From positions 62,001-126,000 of the forward strand of contig NZ_AKJG01000041.1 of the NCBI RefSeq assembly GCF_000282455.1: 64,000 nt of DNA, read 5' to 3'. The notes beneath the pieces are model-generated. The model saw only the letters and a program-made list of their open reading frames with translations. It was not told the DNA's origin and did not search any database. Position 1 is the first letter of the stretch; each line of letters starts with the position of its first letter. This DNA is from Pseudomonas sp. GM74 (GTDB taxonomy: Bacteria; Pseudomonadota; Gammaproteobacteria; Pseudomonadales; Pseudomonadaceae). Shown here piece by piece: positions 62,200-64,000 of this stretch. A program made the translations under genes and the position numbers.

Positions 62200-63302
62200 A
62201 CACTTGGCTTTACCTGACCGCCGAGGGCCGGGATGCGCCATCCGCACTCTGGCCCTGCATGCTGTGGTCCCCCACCGGCCAACGCCAGCCGATGCCACTG
62301 AGTCAGGCGGCCTCGGCATTGCAGGGGAAGTCGGTCGATGTGCTGCTGCCCATGGAAATGTGCAGTTGGGTACGCAGCGAGCCATGGCCGGCGCGGCGTA
62401 AACCCGAGGCCCAGGCCATAGCCTTCGCCGTGGAAGATCAACTGAGCGAGGCGCTGGACGTTGTGCATCTGGGTGTTGGCGCTCGTGATCGCGACGGCTG
62501 CTACCCGGCCATGGTCATCGGCCGGGAACGCTTGGCCGCCGTGCTCGCCCTGCTGCGCGAGAGGGGTATAGCGGTGCGCGGGGTGTTCGTTGATGCCGAT
62601 GTATTGTCAGGTGATCAGCCGTGCGGCGCATGGTGGTTCGGTCGTTGGCTGTTGGGCGGAAGCCTTTTGGCACGCATGGCGTTGTCGCAAGACCACCTGG
62701 CGCAGCTCACCCCTTTATTGCCCAAAGACATGCAATGGCTGGACGAACGTGAGGATCCCGCTGTCATCGACCAATGCCTGACCCACCGCCCGATTCGGGC
62801 CATCAACCTGTTGCAAGGCGCATTTGCCCCGCGCGGCAAGCGTCTGCCCTGGCGTGCCGGCGAGTGGGTGATGGTGATGCTGGCGCTGTTGACCTGGGGG
62901 GCCAGCGAGACGCGGATTCGCTTTATCGACAGCGAGGCCCGCCGCCTCGCCAGCCAGAATGAACTGCGATTCAAGGCGCTTTACCCGGAACAAGGCCGCA
63001 TCGTCGACATCGCAGCGCAACTCAAGGCCCTGCAAAGCCAGCCTGTCGAATCGCAAAACACCCGCATTGCGGGGCTGGTCCGATTGATTGAGCAGGTGAT
63101 CGGCGCCAGCCCGGTCGAGGTCCGGCGCATCGAGTTCAGAGCAGGTGAAGGCTGGAAAATCCAGCTGACCGCCAGCGGCTTTGCCGAGCTGGAGCAATTA
63201 CGTGAGCACGGACGCCAACAAGGCATGCCCATCCGGCTCGATAGCGCGAGCAAAGCCGCTGACCGGGTGCACGCCACCCTCACCGTGGAGGACGAGGCAT
63301 GA
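62196..63302 (+). CDS. gspL: type II secretion inner-membrane protein GspL
   Basis: The 368-residue bitopic protein has an N-terminal actin-like cytoplasmic domain that binds GspE, a membrane helix (about 225-242; WVMVMLALLTWGASE), and a periplasmic ferredoxin-like domain that pairs with GspM. It plays the role shared between PilM and PilN in type IV pili. It overlaps gspK and gspM by 4 bp each. Confidence 0.92.
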   Translation: MNTWLYLTAEGRDAPSALWPCMLWSPTGQRQPMPLSQAASALQGKSVDVLLPMEMCSWVRSEPWPARRKPEAQAIAFAVEDQLSEALDVVHLGVGARDRDGCYPAMVIGRERLAAVLALLRERGIAVRGVFVDADVLSGDQPCGAWWFGRWLLGGSLLARMALSQDHLAQLTPLLPKDMQWLDEREDPAVIDQCLTHRPIRAINLLQGAFAPRGKRLPWRAGEWVMVMLALLTWGASETRIRFIDSEARRLASQNELRFKALYPEQGRIVDIAAQLKALQSQPVESQNTRIAGLVRLIEQVIGASPVEVRRIEFRAGEGWKIQLTASGFAELEQLREHGRQQGMPIRLDSASKAADRVHATLTVEDEA

Positions 63303-63730
63303 TCCAGGCATGGCGGCGCATTTCTGTGCGCGAACAACGGCTGTTGCAGGTGTTGGGCGCCTTCTTGTTGGCGGTTGTGGCTTTCAGCCTGATCTGGCAA
63401 CCGAACCGGCAGCGCCTGGAAGCAGTCGAACGCCAGTATCAGCTGCAGGTGGCGCTGGCCGCGCAACTGCAACGGGCGTCACCGCGCAGTCATGTCCCCG
63501 CCGACACTGGTCAGCCACTATCGCTGCGCATCAGTGAAAGCGCAGCGGCAGCGGGGCTGGAAATCCTTCAGATGGAGAGCGACAGCGACCTGCTGCGCCT
63601 GACCCTCAATGGCAACGTGCAACCGTTGATACAGTGGCTCGACGCTATGGAGCGCAACGGTGTCGCGTTGCAGTCGCTAACCCTGGAAAAACGTGACGAT
63701 GCTTTGGAGGCGCGGCTGGTACTCAGGTAG
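63299..63730 (+). CDS. gspM: type II secretion inner-membrane protein GspM
   Basis: The 143-residue protein has a short cytoplasmic start, one membrane helix (about 15-35; LLQVLGAFLLAVVAFSLIW) and a small periplasmic domain. It stabilises GspL. It is the last gsp gene here. No gspN or prepilin peptidase gspO follows, so the PilD of the type IV pilus must serve, as in other pseudomonads. Its 3' end overlaps the opposing MFS gene by 8 bp. Confidence 0.88.
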   Translation: MIQAWRRISVREQRLLQVLGAFLLAVVAFSLIWQPNRQRLEAVERQYQLQVALAAQLQRASPRSHVPADTGQPLSLRISESAAAAGLEILQMESDSDLLRLTLNGNVQPLIQWLDAMERNGVALQSLTLEKRDDALEARLVLR

Positions 63731-64000
63731 CCGAGGTGTGTTGTGGCAACAGCGGCAACTTCGCCAGCTTCAACGCGACCAGCAGCGCAATCACCAGCAG
63801 CGCACCGATGAACAGCCCGATCCCGTTCCAGCCACCCAGATGCCAGAACACGCCACCCGCCGTGCCGGCAATGCTCGACCCGGCGTAGTAGCTGAACAGG
63901 TACAGCGACGACGCCTGGCCCTTGGCCTTGGTGGCGCGGCGGCCGATCCAGCTGCTGGCCACCGAATGGGCGCCGAAGAAACCGAAGGTGAATACCAGCA
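63723..64000 (-). CDS. MFS transporter, C-terminal part only (cut by window edge)
   Basis: The frame is open to the edge of the window. It encodes about 90 C-terminal residues: GFFGAHSVASSWIGRRATKAKGQASSLYL, then helices YYAGSSIAGTAGGVFWHLGGW and IGLFIGALLVIALLVALKLA. The FFGAHSVAS-WIGRRA block resembles MFS proteins of the YnfM/Bcr type. The substrate cannot be inferred. It converges with gspM. Confidence 0.8.
   Translation of the reverse strand, partial: LVFTFGFFGAHSVASSWIGRRATKAKGQASSLYLFSYYAGSSIAGTAGGVFWHLGGWNGIGLFIGALLVIALLVALKLAKLPLLPQHTSAT

Overview
The window is a stretch of Pseudomonas chromosome, most likely from the P. fluorescens group. Three things point there: high GC with strong G/C third-position bias; many short palindromic REP pairs built on GTGGGAGCGGGCTTGC; and a gene order that, from memory, matches the conserved Pseudomonas block from pip to hemE (in PAO1 roughly PA5080 down to PA5034). 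I saw no tRNA, rRNA, insertion sequence, prophage or CRISPR array. Gene content is largely core. Identifications rest on motifs, length and synteny, not on database searches.

Layout. 1-2.3 kb: end of an HSL-type esterase, then pip-dtd. 2.3-7 kb: opgG-opgH, which make osmoregulated periplasmic glucans, with a structured leader and a clear terminator. 7.2-9.1 kb: a chemoreceptor with an HBM-type sensor (mcpK/mcpQ position). 9.4-15.4 kb (minus): ubiE-ubiJ-ubiB-hisI-hisE-tatA-tatB-tatC-rsmE, tightly packed and mostly overlapping. 15.6-22.7 kb: the medium-chain-length polyhydroxyalkanoate locus. phaI-phaF (plus) converge on phaC1-phaZ-phaC2-phaD (minus), with a small PHA-associated gene beside ubiE. 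22.9-25.3 kb (minus): hslV-hslU and a DUF971 gene behind a good sigma-32 promoter. 25.5-30.5 kb (minus): argS with a SPOR-domain gene, and priA. 30.7-33.2 kb (plus): rpmE, a secreted thermonuclease-like protein, and maeB. 33.5-36 kb (minus): ponA, divergent from pilMNOPQ-aroK-aroB-damX (36.2-44.4 kb). 44.8-50.7 kb: gltB-gltD behind a good sigma-70 promoter. 50.9-52 kb: hemE.

The right end (52-63.7 kb) is the more accessory part. It carries a secreted four-domain GbpA-type lytic polysaccharide monooxygenase (LPMO), a cytochrome b561, and a full type II secretion operon gspC-D-E-F-G-H-I-J-K-L-M without gspO. A truncated MFS transporter gene lies on the opposite strand at the edge. The likely logic is that the Gsp machine exports the LPMO; the b561 protein may supply or scavenge electrons. 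This is inference from adjacency and is the best candidate here for an under-described functional module.

Other points worth a look: a rho-independent terminator for rpmE that lies inside the signal-peptide codons of the next gene; leader regions upstream of opgG and gbpA that end in terminator-like hairpins; a TTG-started hslV; a long Lys/Ala-rich insert near the C-terminus of OpgG; nine REP pairs; and a 42-bp inverted repeat of another family.
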